NCBI GenBank assembly: GCA_037447655.1
Contig: JBBHKE010000913.1
Location: 1 to 62,000 of the forward strand
Source: Zygnema cylindricum
Lineage: Eukaryota; Streptophyta; Zygnematophyceae; Zygnematales; Zygnemataceae
Reading direction: 5' to 3'
DNA: 62,000 bases
Under the pieces are notes generated by a model. The model was not told where the DNA came from. It made no database searches and was given only the letters and a program-made list of their open reading frames with translations. A program made the translations under genes and the position numbers. Numbering within the stretch: position 1 is the first letter of the stretch; every line of letters begins with the position of its first letter. This document shows, piece after piece, positions 37,001 to 49,700 of this stretch.

Positions 37001-38713
37001 GTTTAAGAGAAAGAGTCAAAATACAGAACTAAGCAAGCAGAATACAGAAAAACTGGAAGAAAACAACAAATGCTAAAGCTTTCAAGATACCTTGTTGTTA
37101 TAGTTAAGCTGCATAGCTAAATTCGCTGCTGTTTTCACATCTGCAGGTGCACCTTTCTCCACACTGACAACAAAAAAACCACACAAAAACAGTAACCTGG
37201 CGTAAAAACTTGTGAGGTCCAATTGGCAGAGCGAAGACTTTTCATCTTATTGCATAACACGAAAGCTCCCCAGTCATGTTTGGGACAGCTAAGCCATTCC
37301 ACTGGGTCGTTCTACTGCTTTACTTTTGCAAACGGTGGACATTTTACAGGGAACCCATGTTTTGCGAGGATAATGATCTAAATGATGTAGGGTGCTTGCA
37401 TCGAAAAAACTTACACATGTTGCTCCAAAAAATAGCGGACATAATCAGAGATAAGTTGTGCATCAGCAGCCTGCACAGGAAAAAAGAGTCCTTCAGAAGT
37501 ACACAGTTTGACATATCCACTCCGGAGGAGGGACCTTCTTAACCAAAACAGCAAGACAAACAATGCGTGCAAAACTCAGTACGAAAGCAATAACGTGATT
37601 AAAATATCGCAAGTGCTGAATTTGAAATTGAGAAATTTGAGTATAATCACAAGCCTTTCAACTTAGCTGACGCTTTAAGATTATGAAAATACCGAGCCTG
37701 ATCTGCACATGTAGACGTTATCTGTCAAAGGCGTCACTTTATCAGAAGCACGATTTGACACATAAGTTCCTGCAATATACACGGAAAAGGACTGTTAGTC
37801 ACATGTACATTTGACATCTTAACCATATGATGCAAAACGAAGCAAAGAAAGAATAATCAGAATAAATCATACAGTGCAAACACAACCAGGACTGGAAAAA
37901 CCCACAAGAATGACAAAGGGCATATGCACGAATCGTGGCTCAAGCACAGGGAAGCGAGACCTAAACAACTTCACTCAGGCATCATCCACATATCAATGAC
38001 TTAACATTTTACGACAGGCCAAGAAGTGCAAACCAATTTTCTTCTTTGCTCCATACAGAAAATATAGAGACACTATCACCAGTTGATCTGCAAATTAGGT
38101 CACCAAAAATACAACCTGACAACCCAGCTACATAAGTGAAAACTTAACGGGATTCACAATTCCAAACTTCATGTCCGACCAAAGGAACGAATTCATTCCA
38201 TGGAATTTCTGAATCAATTATAAACGTTAACCCATCAAAGTTAGGTACCTGTGGTGGTTCGGGTGTCAGCACCAAGGACGACACCACCTTTGTAAGTTGT
38301 TGCCAATATAGTTGTCTGTCATCCAAAGAAAAGAGACAATAAATCGAAAAGTAAGCACGAAAGTGTCCCATAAAAGAAATGAATCCAGACTTAAGTACAC
38401 GCTGTTGTTGGCATTAACTGATGAAGTTTAGACTATATTTACAATATTGTCTCGAATTTGGTTGTATGTGCAAAACTGGCAGCACTATGTAAAATGTTGA
38501 AGATAAAACCACCAATTCACGATGCGCTCTTTAAGAAAACCAATTCAATCGTTGGAAAACACACAAAAAAAAACATGCGAGAACTCCAAAGATAGGCTAC
38601 TAATTGAAAAGATTACTAGCAGTTGAGGACAACTCAAAAGTTACAGGTAAAATTTACAGACTTACTCCAAGGTCAACAGCTGTGGACATCCAATCAGGTT
38701 CAAGATGATCCAT
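34037..38713 (-). CDS. PBA1: 20S proteasome subunit beta1 (caspase-like catalytic subunit)
   Basis: Nine exons: 38666-38713, 38249-38315, 37693-37769, 37415-37470, 37091-37163, 36492-36603, 36228-36301, 34497-34571 and 34037-34144. They total 690 nt and 229 residues, the usual size, and every phase closes. Exon 1 encodes the whole 16-residue propeptide ending in Gly; exon 2 begins with the catalytic Thr ([11 protein letters not shown]), so the intron sits exactly at the autocleavage site. In mature numbering Asp17 (GADTRTTTG) and Lys33 (RASDK) are present, as are GSGSTYIFG and ARDGGSGG. This identifies beta1 (PSMB6/PBA1), which cleaves after acidic residues in the core proteasome. Intron 7 is 1.65 kb and holds a MITE and a TATCGG-rich repeat. 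The start is a short-leader ATG, as in plants. The gene is head-to-head with the PWI/RRM gene. Confidence 0.95.
35419..35634. mobile_element. MITE, A-type, in beta1 intron 7
   Basis: Ends CACCGCTCATCGTTATTAG and AATAACGATGAGCGGTG flanked by TA. Inner arms TGCACACTT and AAGTGTGCA pair, and a central hairpin (GGAAGGT ... GCCTTCC) is present. Confidence 0.85.
35665..35925. repeat. TATCGG-rich inverted repeat region
   Basis: Many copies of TTATCGGT or its complement ACCGATAA occur in both orientations, with GTTATCGGTATCGG at the left and GCTACCGATACATAAC at the right. It could be a separate TIR element inserted beside the MITE in the same intron. The boundaries are uncertain. Confidence 0.45.
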
Positions 38714-39234
38714 GTTTGTTGCTTGAAGGGCTAAGGAGAGACGAGGAAAGAAATCTAGTGAAACAAAAGTAGAATGAATGCACAAACAGACGCGAAGCAA
38801 GGATTCCGAATGAGAAAAAAAAACTGAAAATCTGAAAACCTATTTCCCGATTTTTTTTGAGAATCGAAACAGACGCGACATGACAAATCTACAATTTCTC
38901 CTTTAGGGCTTATCGCCATCGGACTCTCGGAGGTTATTTGTCTTCGAGTTCTTGATCTCTCTTTCTCTTACCTATCTGCTCTTCTTCTCTATTTTTTTTC
39001 CTGTGTTTCTCTTTTACGGATGGCAGTTTAGTTTCACCCTGAAGTTTTGTTAGTGATAACTACTGAAAGAGTGGCGGTTTTCGGAAAACCGCTGTATGCT
39101 TTTGAAAGCAATCTTTGTGTCGGATTTTCTGGATTTTGAGTAAAGCAGCAAATTGTTGAGGTTACGATCCCAACATGCTTCATTAGTTTTTACAAATATT
39201 TGAAAAACTCCGAGAGACTTATGAATTTAACCAA
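38714..39234. promoter_or_regulatory. Shared bidirectional promoter, 521 bp
   Basis: The start codons of the beta1 gene (minus) and the PWI/RRM gene (plus) are 521 bp apart and diverge. The space must hold both promoters and 5' UTRs. I see an A-rich left part, a more GC-rich centre near 38905-38940 (CGCCATCGGACTCTCGGAGG) and a T-rich right part, with no transposon. Shared regulation is inference. Confidence 0.5.
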
Positions 39235-42200
39235 ATGGACAATGGCCGAGATTTTCGGAAAAAAACCTTTTCAATTGCCATCCAGAGTGCAGGAGCTGAG
39301 CGGTTGCGGAAAACGATTCAAGCAAAGCTCGCTGACTTTATGGGAAGCCACACGGATGATGTGTTAGCGGTATTCAAGCTGGTCATCCTTTTGCTTGTAT
39401 TTTGACTTCTTCTTCATTATACTTATTCATGATAAGACTTCTTTATGATCATGACCTCTTTATGTATTATTGTTTTACTGTTTTTGGCAGTAGTTTTGGG
39501 GATCATTACGGATATTGCTAGAGCGCAAAACAAAAAGAAAAAACCAGGCAAGGTTTGTTTGAATCATGTGCATAACAGTTGGCACTCGAGACTATGAATT
39601 GCAATAGCATTTTGGATTCTGGACCATAGCAATGGCTACTGTATCCTTAAGGAAGCGAGCTCTCAATTTTTTGTTGGTTTTCTTATTCACAGGAGTACGT
39701 GGTTGTACTCGTGGGGCATGGCAAGCAATTTTCTCAAACCGCTGCGGATTTGGAGGCCTTTTTGGGCGAGAACACCGAGCCTTTTGTGGATTGGTGAGTC
39801 TTTTCATTGCTCTAGAGGTTTGAATAATGGCAAATCATACTCTATTTTGGCTTTTGACTTTCGTTAAAATCTTCATCATCTTGAGGTTCAACCATAGATG
39901 AAGCGCGGCATTGTATGAATCTCCGAGTTAAGCTGTTACTATAATGCACCCTCTTTTATCTATTCTTATCCTAACCTTCTAATCCGACCATCACTTTGTT
40001 TGGTCTGTTGCTCTCCAGGAGTCTTGCTTGTTTTTGTATTTTTCTGTAGCTTTTGGATTTTTGTCTTCTTTCTCTATTTTTTGTTTTTTTTTGTATTCTT
40101 TTGTGTTATTCTCTGTAGTTTTATGTGTTTTTTTTGTATTCTTAAGTCTTTTTATTTAAGTTGTTTCTTTTTTCTTAACTCAAAGACTCTTATATGTGAC
40201 AGGCTTTGGGACCATTTGACGGCAAACAAGCACCTCTATATAACCAAATTGTCGGAGGAGCCTCAGCAGGAAGCTCCTAAATCTCCAGATTTTGCACCAG
40301 AGGCTGATGAAGAACGGCAACAAAAACCACAAACCGGGCAATTATTGACTACTGAATATGTGAGCAGTGAATTTTGCCCAATGGATCAGCTAGACCACGT
40401 TGCATTTTAAACCTGCAGTCATTTTTATGCATGACCTCAGTCTCAGTCTGTCTTTTCTCAGTCATACAAGTCACAAAGCAAGAGATTCTGATTTTAGTAA
40501 GTTGATTTCCCTTGACAATCAGTGCACCAACATGCTGGTCATGGCCCCATTGCAGGTGGAGGTTAAGGCTCAACTATCTGCATCTCCGCCTTCAAAAAAA
40601 ACATTGGAGGAAGTGGAGAGGGAGTGGGACAGGCAAGATTCTGGCAGACGAATTCATAGTGAGGATATTACACATAGCAGGAGTAAACAAGGTGCAAATG
40701 ATGTCAGTAATGAAGAACATGGACTTAGAGAACAAGTGAAGGAGCACAGACTGAAGGAAGATGACAGCCATGGCCGGCATATTCGGAGCAAGCCTGATTT
40801 GCGTCACAAAAGAACAAGTGATAGGCGAGGGGAGGAGAGGGTGGGAAGAGTTGAAAGGTTTCAGAGTGGAGAGCGGTACCAGAGCAACAGACTGGATCCT
40901 GATACTACCAGAATTAGGGAATCAAGTGAAGGAAGGGGGAATGACGACGATGAAGACAATGGTCGCCAAAGCAAGATTTTTGAAAAAACATCTTCAAAAG
41001 AGAACGTTCGTATAGCAGAGGGGGGAGATCGCTCTCGTAGGAATCAATGGCCTGACCACTTATATCGTCCACCAGCTTTAGGGGATGGGATTCGCCGGGA
41101 AGGAATGCGGGCTGTGGATAGAGGAGAAGGTAGAGGAGAAGGTAGAGGCCCTTTGAGGAGAACCGAAGGGCCAGGAGGAGCTCAAGCTATGAAAATTCGA
41201 GGGAAGATAATGTCCAATGTCAGGCACCCTCTTGGTACTCAAACAGGTGAAGAGCAAGTGGAGGACGGTGGGAAGATGGAGATAGAAGAGCAACCTCCAT
41301 TTTTGAACCAGGATGCCATGGAGGAGATTGGACAAGAGAAGCCACAGTCAGGCTTTGATGGACGCAGTGATTTTCAACCCCGTAGATGGGGTGGATTGGA
41401 TCGTTTGGATAGGGGAAACAGGCAGCTAAGAGTAAAGAGAGGTAGACCTGACGAAGGAATGAATACTAGGACAGAGCATGATGTCCCCCTCGATGATACA
41501 ACAACAAAGGTAAGAGCCTGGGGTTTTGAGGTTTTTCTTTGTGAATCTCCGATTGTTTTGAAATGGAAAAGGATGCATTCCAATCTTTTTTTTGTGGCGA
41601 ATAAAAGGTCAGTCCTCCATCTTCCATCTCATATTTTATAAGGGAACAGTACACTGCCCATCGCAGTTAGTGTTGATGTTTGTCGGGCTGTTAAAGGCAA
41701 GTAACTTTGTGTTCAACTTCTGGAATTTGTTTTTCAATGCACTTTTTGATTTTGATGTCACGCTTGTAGTGAGGGAAAGTACTTTGACTGCCCGAAAAAT
41801 GTTCAATACTAACAGCAGTGGGGCAGTGTTGTCTACTTAATATGTCATTATGATCCCAATTCTAGTGGTCAATTTTTAGTTGAGATTTTCTTGATGTGTA
41901 TTATAGGAAGGGTGTTTTTTTTTTCAGGTGGAAACCCACCCTATTGTACGGATGAATCCATCTGCAAGATTGCTCCAATCTGCTGTTAGGGATGCAGTGG
42001 GGCCTTCTTCTGTTGGGCCAGCTGTCAAACGGTTGCGTCCTCTGACTGCACCTGTCACAGGTATTTTTACCCCGTTTGATTTGTTGTCCAATTTTGTACT
42101 GTATCCGTTTCAGATTATGGCTCAAGGACAGGCTCGTCATGGCAGTGATGTGAAGTGCTTTTGGTTTGGTTTTTTTGAAATAGATTGTATTTGATGTGTA

Positions 42201-43727
42201 GTCATGTCGAGCTTCGATGAATCAAAAGTGAAGCTGTAGGATTTTGAGGGGAACTGAGGCTCGTCTTGCTAATAGGGTGATCATTCTTCCGCTAGTATTG
42301 GTGTTTACTACTTGCCAGTAATCCTCATAAAAAACTGGGCAGTTTTCGTACTACTTTTTGTACGTTTAGTTTTCGTACAATTCTCCATATGATCACTGGC
42401 CAGTAATGCTAGTAATTGCGTACCTAAGATCTCGCTGTTACTGCCCAAAACTTTGAAATGTACTTTTTTTGTTTCTGCTTTATCTTCAATGCACATTTTC
42501 TGGGAGAAGAAAAAACTGGGAATGCATGCTTGTGGTGTGCAGAAACGCCTACCGAGGAAGAGATGCCTCTGAGGTCCATTGAACCAAGTGAGGAAATTAA
42601 TAACACTGGAGGAGTTTCTAGTGCCAATGTGTGGGGCCGACTCGGTGAAGCTTCAGCCTCCAGGAAAGTTAATGGCAGAGGCATAATAAAAATCAACGAA
42701 ATAGATTCTACCAGTAGAGAACACAGGGATGTTGGAGAAAACCTGCTTATTCAGCAGCCTCAAATGGCTGTCATAGGCAATGAAAGTAACAATATTGATG
42801 TTGAGTCACAAGGTGTTAGGAGGCAGTCAAGGTTGATGGGAAGGCTTGGTCTGATAGATCATGAAAGTGACCAGGTTGAACCACAAGGTATGGAGAGGCA
42901 ATTTCGGTTGATGGGACGGCTTGGCCAGGTAGCCCATCTTAATGGAGTTGTTAAAAAGGAACCGCAGCTTATGGGGAGGGGAACAAGATTGATGGGAAGG
43001 CTTGGTCATGTAGATCATGAGAGAAACGATGTTGCTGTTGAACCACAAGTTACAGAAAGGCGGTCGAGGTTGATGGGAAGGCTTGGCCAGGTAGACCATG
43101 GTAGTGATAATATTGAAGTTGATCAGCAAGCTATTCAGAGGCGATTAAGGTTGATGGCAAGGCTTGGTCCTGTAGATCATATTAGTAAATCGATTGAAGT
43201 TGAACCACAAGGTACGAGCACACAGACAAGGTTGATGGGAAGGCTTGGTCTTGTGAATGGATATCCAGATAATGTTGGTAGACAGGTAGAAGTCATGACG
43301 TCTTTGCCAGATTTTAGGAATTTCCGTGAACTGACAACAGGTAGAGGGGACTTCGTAGAACAGTCGGAAATGCAGCCTGATTTTCGATATGGGACACAAT
43401 ACAATCATATGGAAGGCTGGAATGGCGGTAGTTTTATGAATTATGGGCACACTGTAGATATACAGATGGGTGATAGAGGAGATGAGGGTCAGCATGTTGG
43501 GAGGCTGAGGGCGAGGGAGAACGAGGAAGGTTTTGGGATACTGGGTCCTCATCCTCCTCCTTCAACAAGCTTGAAGGGGAGACTGGGACTTCAATCTGGT
43601 GTTAATGAGATAGAGTCTCAAAAAATTGAGGCGGGACAGCCAGTGAATCTGCCCGCCCGAGTTCCAGAACCAGTCAGCGCAGGATTTTCTGGATTGCCAA
43701 AATTTGATAGAGGAGGAGGAAGAGGAG

Positions 43728-43758
<31 letters not shown>

Positions 43759-46700
43759 CGGAGGAGGAGGAGGAGGAGGCGGCGGAGGAGGAGCAGGAGG
43801 TTTTTCCTCTTGGCATAGGGTCCCACCAGAACAACGCACTCCGTTAGAAAATCATGGCACCTCAGGAGCATCCCTACGAGTTGTAATGGAAGAGACAGAA
43901 ACAGACGATGAAGCCATGGAAGATCAAGGTGGACTACAGCCTGCTGAAGCAAGTCCTTCGGTAAGTTTATCGTAAAGTTTAAAGGATCATATATGAGAAA
44001 AAAAAAAAAAACGTTAGGTATGATTTTTTGCTCTGTAGAAAGTCAGCCGTTGATGTAGGCATTACTTGGGAGGAACTTATTGACGAGATTCAAGACAAGT
44101 GTGTTTTTGAGATCACTTGTTATTATGATCACCAAAGACATTGAGCAATGTTAATAGCCAGGAAGTGGATGTTTTTGCAACAGCGTATGTTGTATGAAAC
44201 TTTTGCTTTTTGTTCTTTTTTGCTTTTACTAAAGCTAGCCATTGAAATTACGCATGGTCTGGAGGATCTGGATTTCTTAGGTTATTGTCAATGCGAGTTT
44301 TACCTTGCGAGTTCATTTTCAACCGTTGGTTGTTTTTAAATACTTACAAGCAGCTGAAATTATGAGCCTTGACCTTTTTCAACTGTTGATTAAAATACCG
44401 TGGCAATTGAAATTTTTGCAGAGTGTGGACGAGCTGAAACGTCGTATGCAACAGGTGAAGCAGGAAATGCTCAAACTGAAAGCTCGACAGGAAGAAGTTG
44501 CCAGCCTCAAACGCTCTTCTTCAACATCAGGTTAGCCTTTTAAACTGTACTGTGACCCATACCATCTTTGAATGTGAGAAAGAGTTCAACAGGGTTGTAA
44601 GAAAGCAACTGCCTATTCAGTAACTACACTTTCCATTGCCATTATGGTTGGTGAATTATTATCGTCAACACTTTAAAGAATAAACTACAATAAATCATGT
44701 TTTGCAACGTTGCCCATTGCTGGCCACTGACCTAAATACTGTAATTTACATTAGTTTATGTTTTTGGGTCCAGAAAACGTTCACTTGAATTAGAGTGGTT
44801 AACTCTAATAACGATGGGCAGTGTAGTACATGCCACATGGTTGTATTTGAAATGCTGCCAGCAGTAACATTTTTTTTTTATATAAACTCTGTATGTGCTC
44901 CCGTCAAGATTTATAGCTGATTTTGGCCTCTCCAAACATTTTGAAACACAGGAACTACGGCATCTGGGAATCCCCCCACCAAGGAGGAAGTTGATGCCCG
45001 ATCAATTTTCGTCAACAATGTGAGTCCTCTCCCCCTTCGCCTGATTTTGTGGAGACTTTTCTGTGTGTCTATTTAGTTTTCTTTGTTTATTGTGAACAAA
45101 TGTCATAGCCAGTCTGATAAGGCCGGTTGTTTTTTTTTTTAAGTGTATTTAACTGTATTTGTAAACTGGTAAACACAACAGCAAATTCCAGAGTGAAACT
45201 TTATGCGTGGAACACTGTGAATTGCTCGGTTTTCTATCCCCCCCCCTTTTTTTTTAATTCTATGAACTGCTAGGTAAACTAACAACATTGGACGACTCTA
45301 GCTAAGTATTGTGCACTTGAAACCCTTCAAATTTCTCTTTTTTTTACTCTTTTATCTTTTTGTTTACAGGTTCATTTTGCAGCTACTGTGCCTGGTATTA
45401 CGGCCCATTTCAGTTCTTGTGGGAAAGTCCTGCGAGCAACACTACTTACCGATTCTTCTACTGGTCTTCCGAAAGGGTAAGCACGTTTGACTACTAAGAA
45501 AACAATCCGGTGATGTTTCTCTTTGTGGGACGCAATTTGTCTTATTGATTTTACTCTGACATCAAAGTGCGAAAGGATGTGGAGATCAGTGTAAGGAATC
45601 TGCTTGGTGATTGCTTGTTTCGTGGAACTCATGTTATATGTTGATATAGTTTGTATTTCTGTATTCATGAGGTTTATGGTTCAAATGTTTTTTGGTTTCC
45701 AGTGCTGAATCATGCATCTCTATGTACCAGGGTGAACTTTCATTAGAGGCTCTATTCCGTTGAAAACACCACCTTTGTTTCGTAACTGAAAGTGATCTTC
45801 CATGAGCTTGTAGTTTGAACATAGAGTTAATGACAGGTTGTGATTTTGACCACTTCAATTGACCCAACGAGCTAATTACGCTGAAAAAAACCGTACTCTA
45901 GATTTAAAAAGCATAACATTCACGGTATCGATAACTGTACTATATTGAACGATTGTCTTCATTTGCCAAAATTTTGTGGATTACCTTTGATTAGTTGCAT
46001 TAAGTACCATGTCATTGTTTGCCAAATCCCTCAATTGAAGTCATTTGTTTAGTTGGTAAAACAATATTTATGTTGTTTGTTAGTCACGCGAATGTTCTTG
46101 TAGATAGTGATGATGATAGCAACTTATTTTCTGGCAGTTGAAGTATTACTGGTTGTACGGTTGAATTGGAAAAAATCGTCGATGATCTATCCTCTGCTTG
46201 TTTCTTTGGTGGATAAATAAACAAGTTCCTGTACTTTTTTTAAATTAATCATTTTTTCTTTATTGCCATTGGGATTGTCAGGTGTGCTTATGTGGAGTTT
46301 GAATCCAAGGATGCTGTGGAGAAAGCATTAACGCTTAATGAAACATCTTTCCTCTCTCGAATGTTGAAGGTATGATTCTCAGCATTTTGTAATCAATGTT
46401 ACTATTATGCGCAGGAGGAGGTGGGAATATATGTTTATATTTTGCCTTTGTAAAACAGTTTTCAGCCTTTTGACTATAGAGTCTGTTTAGCCAATAGCAT
46501 CCAAATCTCCCTTTTCAATTTTGGGTGCTTTTTCATCTGGGCTTCTCATCCTTCATATCAATAGAAACCAATGAGGAAAGGAAATCTTTTGGGGATGCTC
46601 TTTGAAAATCCAATCTATGAAGGAAACTTTGTGTTTCTGTTCGGTAATAGTTGAATGGCCGGAATATATTCTTGAGCAAGTATGCTCTTAAAAACTGCTT

Positions 46701-49700
46701 GATGAAACAGACCAAACTGTTCAAACTGTGTTTAAACCGTTTTTTGCCTGCAAAAAATTGTTGTCAAGTGTTGAAGGAATAAATCTCTGCCCAACTCCTG
46801 TATAACCGATAGATTGACCTCTGGCCAATGTCTCCTAGTCATTAAAACTGTACTTTTAACTCTTATTGTTCAGATCAGCTGAAGTATCCACTGTAGTTAA
46901 TTTGGACCTAGTTAATCCACATGTGCCCCTTTTTTTTGGGAACTGGACTTATATTAGTAGTAAATATCATACTATGTGTAAAGGTGTCCTTAGAGGTTTC
47001 TCTCTTTTTGCATACCCAGAATCGCTTTTTTCCAGACTAAGGGCACTTTCCCATGTGCTAAAGTTACAGTTATTTTATGTCGTTTTCCTCTATAACTTGG
47101 AAAAAAACGAGAAAATCTGCAGCCGTAGCAAAAAATTGAAAACACCACGGTACAAGTTGTGTTACCTTAAAACTTTATATGTACTGCATTTTGTCATTTA
47201 GCGCGATGCAGTTTGTCATCTAGCGCGTTTCGAGCCACTTTCGCGTCCTTTCAGGTCATCTTCAAACTTTATATAAAATCACCCCGCGAGGTGATTATAA
47301 AAATAGTTCCATGAGGTGAGCCGATAAGCAGATTATGTCACACGTGTCGATTTGTTTTGACAATTTTTGTGCGCGGAGTACCAAAAAAAAAAACACTGCA
47401 CGTTTCCAGGTTGTGCGTGACTTTTTTCCGTACGCTTTTTTCCGTACAGTGGCCGTGGAGGGGTCTCGAGCAACGAACGCCATTTTGCAAAAGTGAAGTC
47501 CGTGAAAGCGCCCCTCTCTCTCTCCCTCTCCCACTACCACATCTATCTCACAATTCTTGCAACGAAAAACGCCAATAATGGTATTAAATGAAATATCTCT
47601 AAAAACAATTTCTTTTTACTATCTTTGGGCATATCTTGATGGCAAGTAGAGTGAGGAAAGACAAAAAAATACAATCGAGAAACCATGGCGGAAAGTTCTA
47701 AAATATGTGACGTCGGCACTGTCATAGTTGAGCGTGACGTGCGTGACGTCATAATGTCACAAACCCTAAACGTCTGTAATGCCTCCACGTCGACAATGTG
47801 CGTACAGACATTGGGAAGTGATAGAAACTGTTCAGCGTGCGGGTGGACGTCTGAAATTGAAGCCGAGTGGAAGTTTCGCAACATTTTGTGTACCGTTTAT
47901 TTGTCACATGTTTCGTTACATGTCTACGCTTGTCACTTTTTTAAGTAACAAGTTATTTGCGCTGACATAAGAATGCTCTGAAAGTTGTACGGAGAATCTT
48001 CGCTATAAACAAAGTTACAAGATTAAAGTTTCGGTTACATTGGGAAGTGCCGTTAGGGTGCGTCTCTATGTACTTTAAACTTAGAGAATTTACTTTGTTT
48101 TTTAGCGCAGATCCGGCGGACCTGAATTTCAGGTGTCCCAATGTGTAAGAACGAAATAGTTACTTAAGGGTGTGACGATTGTATACGCTGACAATGCCCG
48201 TGACGGCTGCCAACATCTACAAAATACATTGACAAGATCGTAGCAAGATCGGCCGTACAAAGGTATTGCCACTTTGTCGTACACATAAATTACTTCCGCG
48301 GACGAAAAAATCGCGTCACGCTTCGCGAACCAACATTTCCTCGCAATCGACCAGCGTGCGACTCGAACAAATAAATACCGGTCGGCGCTCGCACCAAACC
48401 GAACCGACACAAAAGTACAGTACCGAACGAAACAAAACATAACCAACGCGATCCGAGCAAAAATTTGACTGCACGATTTCGGCCGACGCCGATTCGCCCA
48501 ATATCCTAAAATTGCGCTGTCAATGTAAGTATGTTGATTCGTAAATAGCGTGGCTCGATTTCGTCGCGCGTGTACGATTTGTCAGATTTTATACTTTCAC
48601 CTATTTTACCGTGAAGATCCTGATGGCAGATCCGTTGTACCCAAATCGGCGTTATGGATCAATTAGTATTTTTTTTTTCGAAGTCTTGAAAAATCCAAAT
48701 TAGCGTTTATAACGCTAATTAATTTTTAACACTAATAATTTATAAACGCTGATTACGATTCAAGGTGTAACACACGAACAAGAACAAGCCAACAAAAAAA
48801 CAAGCGTAACAACAACAAAAACTACCTAGTTTTTGTTTTGTCAGTTGCCGTGCTTTTCATTTTGCGTTTGGGTGCCTTTATTTTCCTTGTTGTTTTCTTT
48901 TTGTTTTTATTGTGCTATTATTTTATTCCCCTGCTGGTAGTTTTTCAGTTTCGGCCATGCCACCCCTTTTGTACCCTCGGACTCAAATGGTTTACCATTG
49001 TGCTTTTTAATGTAGGCACTTTCCCATGTGCTAAAGTTACAGTTATTTTATGTCGTTTTCCTCTATAACTTGGAAAAAAACGAGAAAATCTGCAGCCGTA
49101 CCAAAAAATTGAAAATACCACCGTACAAGTTGCGTTACTTTAAAACTTTATATGTACTGCAGTTTGTCGTTTAGCGCGATGCAGTTTGTCGTCTAGCGCG
49201 TTTCGAGCCACTTTCGCGTCCTTTCAGCTCATCTTCAAACTTTATATAAAATCACCTCGTGAAGTGATTTTAAATATAGTTCCATGAGGTGAGCGAATAG
49301 GCAAATGCTGTCGCACGTGTCAATTTTTTTTGAAAAATTTTGTGCGCGGAATACCAAAAAAAAAACCCACTGCACGTTTCCGGGCTTCGCGTGACTTTTT
49401 TCCGTACAGCGGCCGTGGAGGGGTCTCGACCAACGGACGCCATTTCGCAAAAGTGAAGTCCGTGAAAGCGCCCCTCTCTCTCTCCCTCTCCCACTACCAC
49501 GTCTATCTCACAATTCTTGCAACGAAAAACGTCAATAATGGTATTAAATGAAAGATCTCTGAAAACAATTTCTTTTGACTATCTTTGGGCGTATCTTGAT
49601 GGCAAGTAGAGTGAGAAAAGACAAAATAATACAATCGGGAAACCATGGCGGAAAGTTTTAGAATATGTGACGTCGGCGCTGTCATAGTTGCGTGACGTGC

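Noticed and set aside
39493-39552. Exon-like stretch encoding a Lys-rich peptide between exons 1 and 2 of the PWI/RRM gene
   Set aside because: It has AG and GT borders but breaks the phase and the conserved DDVLA-EYVVVL join; at most a cryptic exon.
40400-40555. Coding sequence immediately before exon 4 of the PWI/RRM gene
   Set aside because: The frame is open upstream of the TTGCAG acceptor at 40555, but using that acceptor closes the phase with exon 3; the open part is intron.
43562-43952. Pro-, Ser- and Leu-rich antisense frames
   Set aside because: They mirror the Gly/Arg coding tract of the PWI/RRM gene and have no start context or splice structure.
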